Part shown: piece by piece, positions 11,841-23,487 of the stretch
How the letters are laid out: each line of letters starts with the position of its first letter
How positions within the stretch are numbered: position 1 is the stretch's first letter
Source of the DNA: Eumeta japonica
Taxonomy: Eukaryota > Arthropoda > Insecta > Lepidoptera > Psychidae
DNA: 64,000 nucleotides
Assembly (NCBI GenBank): GCA_005406025.1
Contig: BGZK01000018.1
Span: 744,001 to 808,000, forward strand
Direction of reading: 5' to 3'
Notes under the pieces: model-generated
What the model saw: only the letters and a program-made list of their open reading frames with translations
Databases searched by the model: none
Told to the model about the DNA's origin: nothing
Made by a program: the position numbers and the translations under genes

Positions 11841-12690
11841 AAACCCCAATTTCCGAATTAAGATTTTGGAGTTTACATTTTGTCGTTTGCCTTTGTCTCT
11901 GTTTGTATTTTATGATCTTAGAGGGTTATTTTTCGAAAATGCAATGTATTTTCATTACCTCTATATATCTATAAAACAGTAGAGTAATGGTTTTTTGTTT
12001 CACATTTGTTGATCAAATAATAAAGTACTTTAAATAACAAGTATTTTAATTTTTTCGTACGATTTTTTACCTAAAAGCAAATAGTGTAATAAATTGGAAC
12101 GTGGTGAGGAAAATTACAAATGGTGGTTATAAACTACAAATGACAAGAAATATAAAACGTAATGGTTTTAAAGTCGAGCAATCATGAATCTAAAAAGATT
12201 CAATTAGTTTAGTTTTTTTTTTTTTTAGAAAAATCCAGACATCTTACATTATGTTCTATGTGAAATCTTATGTCATAAAACAGCTACATTTCATCAAACT
12301 TATGAATGTATATACTAAATAATGTATGAGACATTATTTCGGTTTTTGATGTTGATGCAATATGACTATATGATATGGGGATTAATTTATGTATTTATAT
12401 TCCTGATTTGTGAGTCCGAACTAGTTTTTATTAATTTTAATTAGAAAAAAAGTCAAAAATGCTGTATCTGAAAAAAAACTGAACTTTTCTCTAATTATCA
12501 TTTTATAATTAAAACAGGCAACAATGAAATTTCGAAACGAATTGAATAGAAATATAATTGAATTGTCTTCTGTACCTTTGTGAAAAAAACTTTCATCTGA
12601 TTCATTTACGCATTAAATATTTAGAAAAAAAAAGGTTCATCATATACTACAAATTATAAAGACAAATTACACAACAAGCGTGTTTTTTAA
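11841..12690. other. AT-rich stretch, nothing recognised
   Basis: Low GC and homopolymer runs. A short phrase GATGCAATATGACTAT at 12353-12368 resembles one at 31081, the only link found. Confidence 0.5.
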
Positions 12691-13050
12691 AGTTGCACTA
12701 ACATTAAAAACTTCATTCGTCGTACGAACGAGCCGAGCCAGCTGCTCATCCAATTCAAAGCTTCCGGAGGTGGACTGGAACTTAGAAGCGTTTTACATCC
12801 GCCCGTATAAACAGGACGTCCGCCCGCGGAATCGTAACTCGCGTGTCGCGCCCCCGCTCCCGACCTCACCCCCCCAACGCTCAGCGGTTCAATCGTCAAA
12901 GAAGTTTCTTCGCTTTGCTGTTGAGTGATTTCTTTTGAGACTCGCTAATGACTCGCCGCTGCCCGCCGCCCGCGCCCGCCGCCCGCGCCCGCCAGGCCGC
13001 CGTGCGGGCCCTGTCACTTCAGGTATCAGGGTATGCTCAGCGACGACTTA
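12691..13050 (+). other. GC-rich island 4, possible first exon
   Basis: The block has two parts: 12720-12900 (CCGCCCGCGGAATCGTAACT, CCCCCGCTCCCGACCTCACC) and 12950-13020, nearly all C and G. A frame opens at ATG 12948 and reads MTRRCPPPAPAARARQAAVR then ALSLQ. It reaches CAG|GTATCA at 13021-13027, an acceptable splice donor; unspliced it stops at 13089-13091 after 47 codons. An overlapping GTG-initiated frame spans 12680-12928. The coding call is weak because GC-rich DNA gives such frames by chance, and no domain is recognisable. Confidence 0.3.
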
Positions 13051-14140
13051 TTAGACAACTTTGCATGTTTATGATGATAGTGCCCGTCTAAAGTTCAGAT
13101 GAGTTACTCGATGTCCAGTATATAACGCACTTTAATCTCCTTACTGTTTTAAAAAAAAACATATAAAACGTCTGGCTTTCAGTCCCCGTTTACAAAACGT
13201 AAACTATTCCAATTCGTCTATATTCTACACATTCAATACACAAATCGAATCCAAACTTATACTGGATATTAACACGATCATATTTCTTGGTCTCAATTTA
13301 GACACAAAGTTATAGTCCAATTGTCATACATAACGAAATTGGCGAAAAACCTTATTTCTTCAGCATATGCATTTAAAAGAATTCAGCGGTTTACAAATGA
13401 AAGCGATGCGAGATAATCTCATGGCCTATGTAATTTTATTAAGATCTAATGCTGCGCTGCCGATATAAACACAACTTTTGAGCCGTAGAAGCGGTCTATT
13501 CGTGCCGTTCATAATTTGAGACCAACAGCGTCTCTCATAGAAAAATTTAAATAATTTAATATTATAACTGTACCGTCACAATGCGTGCGCTTTTATAAAT
13601 AGGTCTGGATTGAAATTGGAAATTTGTCATTTCACAAATTTAAAACTTTCATTAAGAAATAATTATATGGTAAGGCTTTTTATGTCTTATCTTTTAAAGT
13701 ATCTTTCTCATGTCATATTTAAAAACACCTGTGGGTGCGCACCGCCGTTATACTAATAGGCTACAATAATAAATAATAGGTCATGTTTTCCATTGCTTAA
13801 AATATATTTCGATCTTCGCCTAAATATACAATAAAGTTTATGAGTAGGTAAAGAATAAAGTTAAATGAGCATTCATTTATGTAAATTATCATTAAAGTCC
13901 CCTCTAAGCTTTAATTGGTTCAGGATTCTAGATGGTGATTTTCTTTCGAAGCAGACGTTTTAGGATTTCGTTTAAATATCACTCGTTTGAAATTAAACTT
14001 TTTGAACTAATGCTTAATCAGTAATTTTGTAATTAAATGATAGTATTATTAAATTGGTCGTGATGATATTTTAAAGTAAATACGTCATTTGAAATCAAAC
14101 AAATTCGTATGATTTTCATAATTTTCATGTTTTTTTTTAT
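13051..14140. other. AT-rich to moderate stretch, nothing recognised
   Basis: Mostly unique-looking sequence without frames or repeats that I could identify. Confidence 0.5.
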
Positions 14141-14530
14141 TATTTCCTGGGGGCAGGGATCGCTCGAGCGCTAAGGTTCTGGGCGTATCCTCGCCTCATT
14201 CGATTTCGGCACATCGATATGAATCGAGTTACTACGATAAGTCGAGTTTTATACTCGAAAGCGAAACACATAACGTCGCATTACCTCGGTGTTTGTACAA
14301 GTCTGAGATAGTCCGTGGGACGGGTCCACGGACGAGTCGCCGGACCGGGCCGGGTCGCGGACTCATTTAATTACGCCACTGCCCCAGAACTAAAAGCTTA
14401 GTTTTATCTCGCCGGTCGAGTCTTCAGCCGCGCGGCCCGAGGACGCTCTCGGGTTCCCGCACACGACAGCCTTCGACTTCTTCGACGGTCCGCGCCATCT
14501 CCTGACGTCGATATAAAATGTATAGGAAAT
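14141..14530. other. GC-rich island 5
   Basis: Bases 14315-14380 (GGGACGGGTCCACGGACGAG, then CCGGACCGGGCCGGGTCGCG) and 14410-14510 are strongly GC-rich. A 60-codon minus-strand frame at 14404-14586 is unsupported. Short inverted motifs such as GTCCGTGGGACGGGTCCACGG could act as protein-binding sites. No repeat copy elsewhere. Likely regulatory if functional. Confidence 0.35.
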
Positions 14531-16841
14531 TTCAAGTTTTCCGGCCCCCGATCCTTGTTAAGTTTTTTTTTTCGATACGAAATCATTGAAAAGACGAAGT
14601 AATTTTAAACGCTGTCAAATAGTCGTATTGAAAATGTTTCTCACATTTTCAAGAATAAAGCCAACTAGATGTGAATATTTTTAGAATTTATCGAAGACGT
14701 CTGTCTGACCCCGTCGCACGTCGGCATCGTAATTTAATAATCTTAAATCACTTAGCGCCGCCGTTAAGTGACAAATTGTAATTACACAACGCGACACGAA
14801 GCAAATTGTTTTGAGCGTATCTATAAGGGATTGGGTAGCTGATAACAAATGGTATTTGCTAAATATTATGAAATTCAATATATATATAAATAATATAACG
14901 TAAATTTATTAATTAACATTGTTTTTATATGTTGTGGTTGTGGTATTTTTATCCGAAATGCGTCTACACTGTTGTGAATTTGATAGCAAATCTGATAAAA
15001 ATTAAGAATTTTTGCGATGGAATAACAACGCCATGATTTCTCTCAAGACGCACGGGCTAAGTGAACTAATTATACTTAGTTAAAACTTTAATTCGCCCGT
15101 GGTTCGGCATCGAGCATTATACTATCTAATTCGAAAGCAATACGCGCCGACTTCTTGATTAATGGATATTGTCAAAAACAAATATACTTTCAATTTATAA
15201 GGTTTTTTGTAGAAAATGAAACTAAAAGCACTTTGAGGAATCGCTTTAATTATTTTTACATTTCAATGTTTTATTTCATTTATAAACCACACAATTTACG
15301 AGTCATCGACAGGATAAAATTATAATTGATTCATGATTAAAAAAAATAACTGCCGTCCAAATATCCTGTGCAAACTATAATGTCAACTTCAGCTTTTCTC
15401 ACATGTCTATAAAGACTGTTATTTACTATTTACCTTAAACAATTTTTTTTTAAAAACGAAATAAAAATAAAAAAAAATCCATTCTCACAATTTATCCGTC
15501 TGGTTATATTAGTTACTTTATACGTAGGACATTTTCTTAATTTATTGGACAGATTTGGCCATCGGCAAAGGACGAAAGAATGTAGCCTAACTAAAAAAAA
15601 AATTACAGAGCAAATGTAAGTATATGATAGAAGGGTCGGTGAGGTCGCTCTAGAAAATGTTATATTCGGACTAAATTAATGGCATATTAAAGAAGGGACA
15701 AATTTGGCCCACCCGAAACCGAAGCTTGCATGGAACGTTTGATGAATAATCAGCTAATTGATTCTTGCTTCATCAAGAGAAATATGCTAGGATTGTACAA
15801 AGTAAAAAGCTATGGGTCTGTACTTTCCGCCCTGTGAAATGATTTATAATAAAAAAATAAAGTACAAAGACTAATCAAAGAGACATAGAATCGGGTATTT
15901 TCTGTGTGCTTTGCAATACCTTAATCACGTTATCTGCTGTTTGTGTTTGAGTGATGTATAACTGACAATAATAACGTGTTTTCACTTTTGAATTCTAAGA
16001 TAATACGTATTGATTTTTTACTACACAAAAGGCGAGAAAAGACTAACAAAACCTCGTACCGGGATGTTGGACTTCCGCCACGTCGTATGCTTTTGGGAAT
16101 TTAAATATTTATGTCTTGGTTTTTATCCAAGACGCTTCGCAAGACTTTACATGATTTTATCGCCAACAAAAGAAGGTCAAGTACAAAATGTGTTTGTTTC
16201 AGATTTTAGTACTGACTTTCATTAAAATCTTTTTATTCGAGAAATGATGAAGTAAAAGTTCAAAATAAGCATAAAAATATCGATGATATTTAGGTGATCG
16301 ATTAGAAGGAGACTGTACTGTTGTTTTGGGAATTATGCAATTTGTTGTAAAATTCTTTAATATTCATTGAGGGATAGAAGTGAACTTTTGATGACTTCTT
16401 GTTTTTTAACCGATGTCAATAATAAAGGAAAAGTTGGTTTAGCTCGCAAAATCATCATCTAAATATCACGGGGCAATGGATATTTATTTTTATACTGTAC
16501 ACCTTAAGTAACTGATTTATTTAATTTGATAAACGTTAACATTATTTAAAAGTAAATGAACTTCTATTTAAAATACGGTTTTTTTTACGAGACCAACTGT
16601 ACGTTAGTCGGTAAAATGTTCAATAAATTTTCCGGAAACATTAATGTCTACCGGCTCATTAAGAATAAAATTGAACCTTTAAAAAACAGACATTTGGAGA
16701 GAGAAAGGACTGTAATTTGGCTTTATTTTTAAACTATACTATCCAGTAAATCAGTAAGAACTTAAAAATTAAAATATTGTTCTAGAATAGAATAAATACA
16801 TATACATGCAATACAATGCAAAGCAAGTACTATCCTTAATA
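14531..16841. other. AT-rich stretch, nothing recognised
   Basis: No repeat family, RNA gene or convincing frame. A 71-codon frame at 16010-16225 has no recognisable features. Confidence 0.5.
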
Positions 16842-18026
16842 TTAGGTCGGGGGAAAACTTTTTTCGTATTTTATAAGTAAAAAGTTTCAGTAAAATCTCT
16901 TTGGGTATGCTGTTTGTATCTGTCTGCTTTTGATACTAATAAATAGATAACATTACAAAAAAAGAAAATTAAATATTTAAAACGGTGCCCTACCATTTTA
17001 AACTGTTTTTCTGTCCACCAAAATGAGTGAAGCTAACTTAGAAATTCGATACATTTTGAAGTTTATTACAAAAAAGGAAAAATGCGATACAAGCCGCAAA
17101 AAAAATTGTGACGTTTATGGACCTAATGCATAGTCGGTAAGAATAGCATAAAACTGGTTTAAGCGTTTTCAGTCCGGTAGTTTTGATGTCAAAGATGAAC
17201 CTCGCTCTAGTCAACTTATTACTTACAGATAAAATCGATCCCATTTTGGAAATAGTAGAGCAAGATTAGCATATTATTATTGATCCATTTGAAAAAATTG
17301 GATATACAAAAATGCTCGATACTTGGGTCCCACGCGAGCTCACTGAAAGAAATCTAATGAATCGTGTACTCATTTGTAATTATCTATTGAAACGTAATTG
17401 AAACCACCGTTTTTGAAAAGATTAATCACTAATGATAAAAAATGGGTTACTTATAACAAGAGCGTGCGAAAAGATCATGGTCAAAATGTAAGCAAGCTCC
17501 GCAGACTATAGTGAAACCAGGATTAACTCGGAATAAGTTGATGCTATTTGGAATTAGAAGGGTATTATTCGTTACGAAATTTTACCGCCGGACAAAATAA
17601 TCAGTCAACAGCTGATGAGACTTAAGCAAGCAGGTAGATAGAAAGGGTGCGGTTTTTTCACCATGATAACGTCAGACCACACACATCGTTAACCACTCAG
17701 CAAATATTGAGCGAGTTTGGTTGGGACGTGTTAATGCATCCACAATACCGCTCTAATCTCGCACCCTCAGATTTTTGATTTCTTCACAATTCTTAGGGTA
17801 ATGTTAGGTTAAGATCAAGAGAGTCCTGTCAAAACTGTGTGTCGTAGTTTTTTGATCGGTAATCCCAAAATTTACACAGTTATGGGATTACGTCACTACT
17901 CTAAAATGGCAACAAATTGTTGAAAAAAGAGCATATATATATTATTATTAAATGCAAATAAAATGTGATGAAAAGTTATCTTGAATTTGAATATGTAATA
18001 CGAAAAACCTTTTTCCTCGACCTTTA
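16842..18026 (+). mobile_element. mariner-type DNA transposon M1 with both terminal repeats
   Basis: The left end reads TTAGGTCGGGGGAAAACTTT. The right end, read on the opposite strand, is TAAAGGTCGAGGAAAAAGGT followed by the shared TTTCGTATTA, so the terminal repeats match over about 30 bases with a few changes. The ends begin with TA, consistent with TA target insertion. Total length of about 1185 bases is close to the 1.2-1.3 kb usual for mariner. The interior carries a decayed transposase. A mobile copy would excise and reinsert at TA dinucleotides; this one is inactive. Confidence 0.9.
17023..17935 (+). pseudogene. mariner transposase pseudogene (element M1)
   Basis: Translation from ATG 17023 starts MSEANLEIRYILKFITKKEK, a typical mariner helix-turn-helix start with a frameshift near 17070. 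Further on come WFKRFQSGSFDVKDEPRS (17158-17212), DTWVPRELTERNLMNRVLIC (17320 onward), RLITNDKKW (the first catalytic Asp region, family TGDEKW, Asp kept), and HHDNVRPHTS (17660-17690, second catalytic Asp kept). The third catalytic site reads YRSNLAPSDF instead of YSPDLAPSDF (17741-17775), so the Asp is now Asn. Several stops and frameshifts are present and the gene is dead. The family assignment is firm; the subfamily is not decided. Confidence 0.88.
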
Positions 18027-18029
18027 GTA

Positions 18030-18240
18030 ACTCTTTAAAATTCTATTTAACGATTTATAAGGAATATTGTTTACGAGGAAAAAAATTTACTCTAATTAAA
18101 AATCGCAAGAATTTTGTAATCCTTTTAACGAACTTCCGAGAAGATTTCTCTTGTGAATCGTTTTGTAGACCCTTGGTTGAATGATTCTATGTTGACTTTT
18201 TGCCTACTTGAATCGCGTTTCAAACATCACTAATGTTAAA
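18030..18240. other. AT-rich flank of the M1 element
   Basis: Nothing recognised. Confidence 0.5.
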
Positions 18241-18267
18241 TACGTCTGTTATAAACGGTCTCAAATA

Positions 18268-18380
18268 CTCCGTTGCTGAGGCATACCCTCCTACAACCTT
18301 CTTATTTCGGGTTGAGGGGTTTAGAGATTAAAACCTCAACCTGGCCGATGCGAGCAGTGAGGGGGTTGACGTCTTATTTA
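18268..18380 (+). repeat. Dispersed repeat family D, copy 1
   Basis: The text CTCCGTTGCTGAGG, then CCCTCCTACAACCTTCTTAT and TTTCGGGTTGAGGGG, shares its opening with 23488 (CTCCGTAG, CCCTCCTACAATCCTG, TTCCTTATTTC). It then reads CTCAACCTGGCCGATGCGAG and GTGAGGGGGTTGACGTCT. I recognise this as a widespread lepidopteran repeat. It is a fragment only and has no frame. Confidence 0.55.
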
Positions 18381-18399
18381 CTTACTTAGAATAGCGTAA

Positions 18400-18475
18400 T
18401 GTATGTAGAGTATGCATTAGATATATGTATATATACATATATGTAATGTATATATATACAACATCGTGGATACAA
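18400..18475. repeat. AT dinucleotide-rich microsatellite tract
   Basis: Alternating TA/TG text (ATATATGTATATATACATAT, then AATGTATATATATACAAC) with partial self-complementarity. Confidence 0.7.
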
Positions 18476-19811
18476 AAAGATTTTCGAAATTTAGTAGGGT
18501 TGTGATCGATTGCCATTAGCCTACGTTAGTGACGTCGCACCATACTCGTACGCGTGCCGTTCGATTTGCTGTATGCATCATGTTATTTCCAGGTTATGTA
18601 CTAGGTCAGAACATGTATTTAATTTTCTAGTTTTATATTCACACAGCCCTTTACACGTCGAAGACGGAACTAGTGGAAAGAGAGAAAGAATAGCAAACGT
18701 CATAATAATATCAGTATTTAACGATATCCATAACTAAAAATACCGGTATTGTCTTTAATACTTGCATTACATCGACTTGTAAAAAGCAAACTCAATTGCT
18801 CCTCACTTCTCTTCCAATTTATTTGGTTATTCAATTCGTTCAGTTTACAGCGCTCGTGTACTTTATTATCGAAATGCCTCTACAGTATTGTATTCTCGTA
18901 AAAGATATAGATTTGATGATGCTTTTAACTTATAACAACAAAAATAGTTTCGAGTTTTTTTAAAGAATATTGTATTACAATTATAATGTGAAAATATAGT
19001 ACATCTTATTATAACCTTTTTATTATATTAAAATATATAATATCCTAAAAAAAATAATTAATAAATTTTGACTAAAACTTGTTAAAACACTTTATTGCAC
19101 ATGAAGCATGGAACACAAGGACATCATTGCAAAAAACATCTTGTTTTTGGTTACGGCCAGTAGTTCAACTTTATGATGCCATATCGTGTTGAAATGTAGT
19201 GGACGAAGGTGTAGATGGTTTGCCGAAAGAAAAGTTTTAGAGTACTCTTAGCATAGTGTACTGTGTCGGACTGAAATGTTTGGATGTCGTACTTAGTCTA
19301 TTCAGGCGTGTCGCTTTGTTGTAATATAGGAACTCGTACATTTCGTTATTTTACGTTTTAGCTCGTGAGCCGACGGACGTCGCGACGAAGTGGGCACGTT
19401 ACGATATTCCCTTTTGTGAAAGGGAAGGTTGATCCCATACGCGCCATCAGCATTTTTCCAAGTGTAGTTTCGTAGTGGTACGAAAGCGTCACAAACGACT
19501 AGCTTTCTGTCGAAGATGCGTAAACGACTCGACTTAGGAACGATGCGACAAAAGGTATTAAGTTTTTAGCGCAATATATAAACACCAAGCTTAATCCTAA
19601 TAGAAGTTAAAATGCCTCGATTTGATGTTCTATGGATCTCGGTGAGCGTATTTACTTAAACAAATGACGTCAATTTACAAACTCAGATGAAATTATGGAA
19701 GTAAATCAGTTGGGAAAAAGATTGTTTAAACCAAATTATAAAAATAATAAAAGGTTTACTATCCGTATCAAAGGAAATAAAATTAGTAACGTCCAGTAAA
19801 AGTTGTCATTT
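18476..19811. other. Unique-looking stretch with near-balanced patches
   Basis: Bases 18500-18680 and 19130-19560 are less AT-rich than usual (for example GTGAGCCGACGGACGTCGCG at 19365). No family match and no convincing frame. Could be conserved noncoding sequence. Confidence 0.35.
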
Positions 19812-20290
19812 CGATTTCTTTTATAGCAGATCGAGGGGCAAACGAGTATGTGAGATACGAAAGAGCAGGTGGTTATAGCTACCCATAGACACTTATAATC
19901 CTAGAGAAGTCATCGGTGTATTGCCAGTTTCTTGAATAGTAATAAAATATCTGATGGAGGGGGAGTAGGCTGATGGAGAGGAAAGGGAAGTGATTGATTG
20001 GGGAGTGAGGTGATGCAGGGGAGTGGGGTGATAAAGAGGGAAGGGAATGATGGATTGGGGAGTGAGGTGACGTAAGAAGAGTGGGGTGATGAAGGGAAAG
20101 TGGGCCATCGGAACTCTCACTCAATGGACAAAATGAAACAGTGGAAGCTGTTAGTCCATATCTGAATTCTGTGACATGAGGTATCTCAATGGTCAAGTAG
20201 GCTCATTTCCGTGCTGTAGCCGAGTTGACCACGGCATGGCACCACCACAATGTTGAGTGGATATGGATTCGATACAATTTGCTACGGTGA
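19812..20290 (+). repeat. Dispersed repeat family B, copy 1, with polypurine minisatellite
   Basis: The copy opens with GATCGAGGGGCAAACGAG (19829) and AGCTACCCATAGACACTTA (19876), followed by a purine-rich region. It closes with GGGCCATCGGAACTCTCACT (20102) and TGCTGTAGCCGAGTTGACCA (20212), then CATGGCACCACCAC. The same modules occur at 22715, 46600 and, inverted, 48330. The purine tract (about 19950-20109) contains a 57-base tandem unit, GATTGGGGAGTGAGGTGA at 19996 and again at 20053. The minus-strand Pro/Ser/His-rich frames of 75 and 105 codons are simply this tract read in reverse and are not genes. Confidence 0.75.
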
Positions 20291-21194
20291 CATAATGCGT
20301 ATTTTAGTATTCAGTGTTTCCATATCGAAGTAACAATGACTATTTCCATAAATTTATTAAAAGATTGTAATTGTACAAAAGCATTATAATGATTTTATGA
20401 CGTGATGACAACCCCCGCTACACTATATGGTTTTAAGAATATAGTAAAATATTCAAAGTCATAAGTAACATTGTATATAATATACTCAATGTTATTCGAA
20501 AAATTTTTAAAAGATTGGTAGTAAGTAATTTTAAAACGATTCGTGTTTTTTTTCAAAGAAATTATTTAACCAGAGGTTCATTATCCTTCAGCAAAGGGCA
20601 TCTGCTAGAGTAATTTACTATCTAATTAGTAATTCAACTGTTTGCATTATATTAAATATTCGTAAATACGAAAAATAAAGAAAAAAATATTGTCAATTTA
20701 AATATATTACATACAATGAAAAGCAACTTCATCAATTTTTCGACATTTATTGGTATATGATGTAAGTCTTATCCCATTAAAAACATAAATGTGAAATTAG
20801 AGCCAAGTTCAATATTGTGATATATGCTTTGGTTGTTGTCTTCAACGACAAAAGAAGTGAGATTTAAATGGGTGCCACGTTCAATGGCCAGTTCTAATAT
20901 TTATTTACAACATGAAATATTTTATAATACCTAAAAATATAATTTTTTCTTATAACTTTAGACAATATATTAGAGCCTAAGTCTGAGTTGGCTAGTTTTC
21001 ATATACAGAGAAATTGCATAAATTAAAATTGTTGTACGGAGGGCATACAATATAAAGTGAGAATGAAGTTCAAACTCTTTGGAACCAAAAAAAGTAAATA
21101 CTGGCTGGTAAAGTTTGAATAATGATAAGATTTTAAAAAAGGAGATAATTAGAAAATCTTTTGTTTAAAAAAAAATGGAAATTCTTTGTTTGCA
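20291..21194. other. AT-rich stretch, nothing recognised
   Basis: No frame, repeat or RNA signature recognised. Confidence 0.55.
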
Positions 21195-22200
21195 GTCTGT
21201 CGAAGTGGGTTGTTAAAAATGGAAAAAAATTGAATTGCGCGCAGTTATTAATTGTCTGTGCTTGAAATATTTCGCTATAGACCGAGTTAATCAAGAATTA
21301 CAGTATACTTTAGGAGCAAACGGTCCACCGCAATTTGCAGTTGCTCGTTGGTGCATCGAAACGTAGAAGAACATCCACCGAATAGGATCCTTGGCCGAAT
21401 AGTAACAACGGTGATGATCGAAGAAATGGTAAAGAAAGTATAAAAAGTTGTCTTAGCAGATCATCATGTTACGGTACGTTTTATAGACGAAGAAATAAAG
21501 ATTTACACTGGCAGTATGTATAGCGTTTTATACGAACGTTTGGCGATGAGAAAAGTATCTGCGCGCTGGGTCCCCAGAATGCCTACCGACGCACAAAAAC
21601 AAGTCAGGCTGAACATTTTTCGAACTTCTTTTGAACTGTTACAACAATATGTCGATAGTTTTTTAGCTCGATTTACAACTATGCAAGGAACCTGGCTTCA
21701 CCATTACGATCCAGACGTAAAATTACATTCTATGATTGAAAAGAGCATCATCTCCAAGCCTTAAGACAGTTAAGGCGAGTCGTACTACCGAAAAGATCAT
21801 GGGAAAAATCTGTTTTCTGGAAAAGTAAAGGGGTGGTCATGCTAGAATATCTCGATCGTGGAGCTACTGTTGTGAGTAGAACAAATAAAAAAATGCGTAA
21901 CAAAATTCGAAAGAAACAGTGAGGCAAACTAGCAAAAATTGTATTGTTGCACCAAGATGTGTCTCGGCTCACAAGTCCGTCATGCTATTGATGCAATTCG
22001 CGATGCTGGCTTCGCAATACTAGAGCATTGTCCATATTCACCCAACACTGCATCTTGTAATTTCTATTCATTTCCGAAGTAGAAGGGCTATCTCAAAGGA
22101 CCGAGATTCGAAGATCATGAAGAAGTAATCACTGTAATATATAAATTTTTGGGTGTTTAGGATGAAAAATTTTTTATGATAGAAATTTTAAGTTAGAAAA
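21195..22200 (+). mobile_element. mariner-type transposon M2, fossil
   Basis: The body of a mariner-type element is recognised by its transposase remnant. Terminal repeats are not visible at either side, so the true ends are uncertain. The protein differs from M1 and M3, so this was a separate invasion. Confidence 0.75.
21219..22190 (+). pseudogene. mariner-type transposase pseudogene (element M2)
   Basis: The start at 21219 reads MEKN then a stop, with the register of the family MEKIELRAVIKY-type N-terminus still visible in another frame. The best-preserved stretch is the 82-codon frame 21516-21764, with YERLAMRKVSARWVPRMPTD and FLARFTTMQGTWLHHYDPDV. In the family this region has TMDETW, so the first catalytic Asp is now Gln. 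Later come VMLEYLDRGATVVSRTNK (21836), LLHQDVSRLTS (about 21945, second Asp kept) and HCPYSPNTASCNF (22026, where PDLAPSDF is expected, so the third Asp is Asn). Many frameshifts and stops are present; the gene is dead. Confidence 0.85.
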
Positions 22201-22714
22201 TAGATATGCCAAGTGTATTATTCTAAAAGACGACTGCCTACAAAATTAAAATATTATTTCAATAAAAGTTACCGGCGACATGCTCATTCTCACTTTTTAT
22301 CGAACGCCACTCGCATTCTAGGTACCTTACTTCAAACATTTCGGATTCAGAATAAATTGATTTTCTATTCGAAACTCGCCTGTCGTGGAATATTCCGCTT
22401 TTAGTATAGAACTCTATAAATCAGATTCGCATGAAAACTACTTTCTGTAGTAGCAAAGTTACATGAACCGTTTATCCGGGAAAACCAGATGGAGTTCGAA
22501 GATTCACACGGCTCTGAAGTGGAAGTTCTAGGAACGTTCAGAAACGTATAAAATAACGTTTATGTTATAGCTCTTAAGCTATAATCGAAATCGTACGAGA
22601 TTATATTTACATTTGAGCTGTAATAATAGCGAATAGAAAATTTCCGAAAAATATGAAATATTTGAAAACTCAAACGAAATACTTATTTTAAATAGGAACA
22701 GAAACATTCATATT
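22201..22714. other. Intervening stretch, nothing recognised
   Basis: A 63-codon frame (22213-22404) and repeated GAA/TTC text around 22440-22520 carry no recognisable family. Confidence 0.45.
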
Positions 22715-22925
22715 ATTTTTTTTATAGTACGAGTTTTGCGTAGTCGAGAGGCAAACGAGGAGCAGACGAGACATCAGAGAGTAGTTGGTCATCGTGGCCC
22801 ATGTAAAGTTTTCTGAGAGAGTGTGGTATTTCACTGTTTGAGCCGGCCAATGTTCGTGCTGCAGCCAAGTTGTCCACAGCAAGACTCTACCACGGTAGAA
22901 TCACACTGTCTTTACAGTACATACC
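22715..22925 (+). repeat. Dispersed repeat family B, copy 2 (internally deleted)
   Basis: It opens TAGTCGAGAGGCAAACGAGG (22741), with GCAGACGAGACATC next, and closes GCCGGCCAATGTTCGTGCTG (22841) followed by CAGCCAAGTTGTCCACAGCA. It lacks the polypurine minisatellite of copy 1, so it is a short variant or deletion product. Confidence 0.7.
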
Positions 22926-23487
22926 ACAGCTATGTACGACATGTTAATAACATAATATGCAATGTTACCGTTGTGTTTTGTGTATAGAAAATATTAAATG
23001 TGCTATTGTGAAAATGTCTCATTCACCTTATATATGTACAATGTTGCGCAATATCTAGTTGTATCAAATCATCTGAAAACGTTCGCGTCGGAGCGGTGAA
23101 GAGCAGTGCCTTCGAATAAATAGATACGTACCGGGCTTCAGATCCATTTTGTTCGCACCAGTCTTGTCGAACGTATAGGATCGCCGACACGCACGTCGGC
23201 GATCCTATACGTTCAGACTAACTGACTATCATTTGGGCGCACGCTTATCGAAAACTATGATCTAGAAGAAAATGTAACATGAGCCGCCATTCACGCATAC
23301 AAAGGTATCGTGTCGCCTTGTGTTTGAAAATGAGGTTTTCTGTAAAAGTGTATAGCCCGACTGAGAGACGCGTGCGTAAGATTATGCAATTATAGATCAA
23401 TACCACCTACAAAGTTTTTATTCTTGTGAGACGATATGAAAATCGAATTGAAATTTAATATCGACGAAAACCAATATATTGGGAAAA
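22926..23487. other. Stretch of unassigned sequence around a perfect palindrome
   Basis: Apart from the hairpin at 23169-23214 nothing is recognised. Base composition is fairly balanced around 23080-23240. Confidence 0.45.
23169..23214. repeat. Perfect 20-bp inverted repeat, 6-base loop
   Basis: The arm GAACGTATAGGATCGCCGAC at 23169-23188 is exactly complementary to 23195-23214, with loop ACGCAC at 23189-23194. The arms are about half GC, so chance is a poor explanation. Confidence 0.97.

Noticed and set aside
11582..11849. Minus-strand Arg/Ala-rich frames of 75-85 codons over the CpG island
   Set aside because: Stops are rare in GC-rich DNA; two frames overlap and neither has a domain.
19879..20196. 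Minus-strand frames of 105 and 75 codons, Pro/Ser/His-rich
   Set aside because: They are the pyrimidine strand of the polypurine minisatellite inside repeat family B; the family has no conserved frame across copies.
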